Source of the DNA: CAYQLK01 sp964426075
GTDB taxonomy: Bacteria > Patescibacteriota > Microgenomatia > CAYQLK01
NCBI GenBank assembly: GCA_964426075.1
Contig: CAYROP010000003.1
Coordinates: 1-41,075, forward strand
Length of the DNA: 41,075 nucleotides
Direction of reading: 5' to 3'
The position numbers were made by a program, and so were the translations under genes. Positions 40,126 to 41,075 of the stretch are shown here, piece after piece. Position 1 is the stretch's first letter. Each line of letters opens with the position of its first letter. A model generated the notes under the pieces. That model was not told the origin of the DNA, searched no databases, and was given only the letters and a program-made list of their open reading frames with translations.

Positions 40126-40135
40126 GTGATATAAG
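40107..40135 (+). promoter_or_regulatory. Promoter for the gene at 40180
   Basis: -35 TCGATA (40107-40112), 17-base spacer, -10 TATAAG (40130-40135). The spacer TTTTGAGGCTAAAGTGA closely matches the class I spacers at 1235 and 2584, although the CCTGTAGTA element is replaced by the palindrome. Confidence 0.6.
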
Positions 40136-40179
40136 TGTTGTTTAGATTTCTTGAACATTAACTGTTTGGAGGTTTGGTT

Positions 40180-40401
40180 TTGTTTGTCAAGGGAGTTTGC
40201 TCAGACTTTTTGGGCTTTCTGGCAGAATTGTCGCTGGTAAGGCGGTCGGTTTTGCTGGGGCTTACTATAGCAGTACTTAGTTGTGCTGTTACTTGGATCT
40301 GGACTCAGAATCCTTTCTGGGGCTTTGTTACTTTGGGATTTGGCGCCTTCTGGTGGGCTGTTCTTGGGGCTTCTGTCGCACAAGTCTCTCGGACTGATTG
40401 A
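40180..40401 (+). CDS. Small membrane protein (73 aa), possible distant array member
   Basis: TTG start seven bases after GGAGG; a TTG six bases earlier is too close to it. Two hydrophobic segments (residues about 20-40, with ending WIWTQN, and 45-65) separated by a short loop make a hairpin membrane protein. No family recognised. It shares G+C-rich codons, TTG start, strong ribosome site, class I-like promoter spacer and own terminator with the array at 0.8-8.6 kb. Function unknown. Confidence 0.75.
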   Translation: MFVKGVCSDFLGFLAELSLVRRSVLLGLTIAVLSCAVTWIWTQNPFWGFVTLGFGAFWWAVLGASVAQVSRTD

Positions 40402-40416
40402 TCGCTCTTTTCCAGC

Positions 40417-40481
40417 GTCGGTTTTTGGAAAATAATCTATTTACATTTGTAATAGATTGTATTCGAGAACCGGCTTTTTTT
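40417..40481 (+). terminator. Two-helix terminator after the gene at 40180
   Basis: Outer stem GTCGGTT/AACCGGC (40417-40423, 40468-40474) followed by seven T. An inner stem AATCTATT/AATAGATT (40434-40458 region) nests inside. Confidence 0.8.
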
Positions 40482-40521
40482 AAGAAAAATTATATGTCGC
40501 ACAATATGATAGAGTGGTTAT

Positions 40522-41075
40522 ATGGAGAATGATCAAAAATCGTCGAAAGAAAAATCTGATAAGTTTGGTAAAGAGATCAGTGAGTTTTTGGAATATTTGG
40601 AGGTCGAAAGAAACGTTTCTCCCCTCACCTTACGGGACTATAAACACTATTTAGAAGTTTTTGCTAATTGGGCAAGTGAGAATAATATTGGCGAGATCGA
40701 AAGTATTGATATTAAACAAATTAGGTCGTTTAGGCTGTTTTTGTCGAGAAAATTAACTCAGGATGGTGAGCCAATTAAAAAGATAACGCAGAATTATTAT
40801 GTTATTGCATTGCGGGCAATGCTTAGATATATGGTTAAGAATGACCGCAAGGTTATTTCGCCTGACAAGATAGAGCTAGGTAAACAAGAAGGTAGACAGG
40901 TTAAGTTCTTGACTCAAGATCACTTGAATAGATTACTCAATAGCCCAAATATAAATAATTTAAGTGGTTTAAGGGATAAGGCAATATTGGAGATGCTTTT
41001 TTCTACTGGTTTGCGTGTGTCGGAGATGGTTGGTTTGGATCGCGACTCAATTGATTTAAATACTGGAGAATTTGG
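40522..41075 (+). CDS. Tyrosine recombinase XerC/XerD type (5' part, cut by window end)
   Basis: 184 residues are visible. The N-terminal SAM-like core-binding domain (residues about 12-95: FGKEISEFLEYLEVERNVSPLTLRDYKHY) is followed by the start of the catalytic domain, where LFSTGLRVSEMVGL contains the first catalytic Arg. The rest, including the Tyr, lies beyond 41075. Length so far and motifs fit XerC or XerD for chromosome dimer resolution. -10 TATGAT (40505) is 11 bases before the ATG, so the leader is very short. The gene follows a G+C-rich small gene but is itself AT-rich. Confidence 0.9.
   Translation, partial: MENDQKSSKEKSDKFGKEISEFLEYLEVERNVSPLTLRDYKHYLEVFANWASENNIGEIESIDIKQIRSFRLFLSRKLTQDGEPIKKITQNYYVIALRAMLRYMVKNDRKVISPDKIELGKQEGRQVKFLTQDHLNRLLNSPNINNLSGLRDKAILEMLFSTGLRVSEMVGLDRDSIDLNTGEF

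Noticed and set aside
1..41075. Alternative genetic code with TGA read as glycine
   Set aside because: TGA serves as a normal stop in several genes (for example 13441, 14614, 21570s frames, 40399) and no conserved protein is interrupted by in-frame TGA.

Overview
The window looks like a chromosomal segment of a Patescibacteria (Candidate Phyla Radiation) bacterium, possibly Microgenomates-like. The clues are compact AT-rich housekeeping genes with one- to four-base overlaps, small single-domain proteins, and a secreted protein with a cysteine-bearing C-terminal block of a kind I associate with these lineages. The standard bacterial code fits throughout, because TGA is used as a normal stop. 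The phylum call is an inference from gene content.

Region 1 (about 130-8600) is the unusual part. It is a G+C-rich array of small genes that I cannot match to known families. On the minus strand there is a three-gene operon of 54-70 aa proteins that each end in the same CX2CX5HX3C zinc knuckle. On the plus strand there are fourteen genes in ten short transcription units. Nearly every unit has its own sigma-70-type promoter, a strong Shine-Dalgarno sequence and its own terminator. Three genes (898, 2099, 3588) are clear paralogs. At least three others (1318, 2645, 4579) form a second family, and the rest may be remote relatives. The promoters share an extra element, CCYGTAGTR just upstream of the -35 box or CCTAGAGTA inside the spacer, which suggests one common regulator. 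Many genes start with TTG or GTG, and one probably with CTG.

Region 2 (8650-29850) is AT-rich. It holds a secreted LamG/FN3-like protein, a lipase-like hydrolase, rarA, a VIT-family transporter, a CYTH protein followed by a P-loop kinase-CYTH fusion and a membrane PH-domain protein, a CIRCE-controlled Hsp20, a short-chain dehydrogenase, ychF, rpsF-ssb-rpsR, a CtpA-HtrA protease pair, an MFS exporter, rpmE-prfA, an operon with hisS and an EamA transporter, an MBL-fold hydrolase, dnaB and tRNA-Leu(CAA). Several of these genes lack a Shine-Dalgarno sequence and have a -10 box 6-7 bases before the ATG, as expected of leaderless mRNAs.

Region 3 (29880-31800) is a second G+C-rich island: pyrF, pyrE and a double zinc-ribbon protein, with strong ribosome binding sites. 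Region 4 (31900-39190) is AT-rich again: efp, lgt, lspA, an RluA-type pseudouridine synthase, a LytR-family protein, a TPR protein, yebC, ruvC and membrane proteins. Region 5 (39190-41075) is about 1 kb of non-coding sequence with a DnaA box, short direct repeats, a possible promoter and a 34-bp perfect palindrome. It is followed by a 73-aa G+C-rich membrane protein whose promoter resembles those of region 1, and by the start of a XerC/XerD-type recombinase cut by the window end.

The best candidate for an undescribed system is the region 1 array together with its shared promoter element and the possible distant members near 29.9 kb and 40.1 kb. The sequence does not reveal its function.
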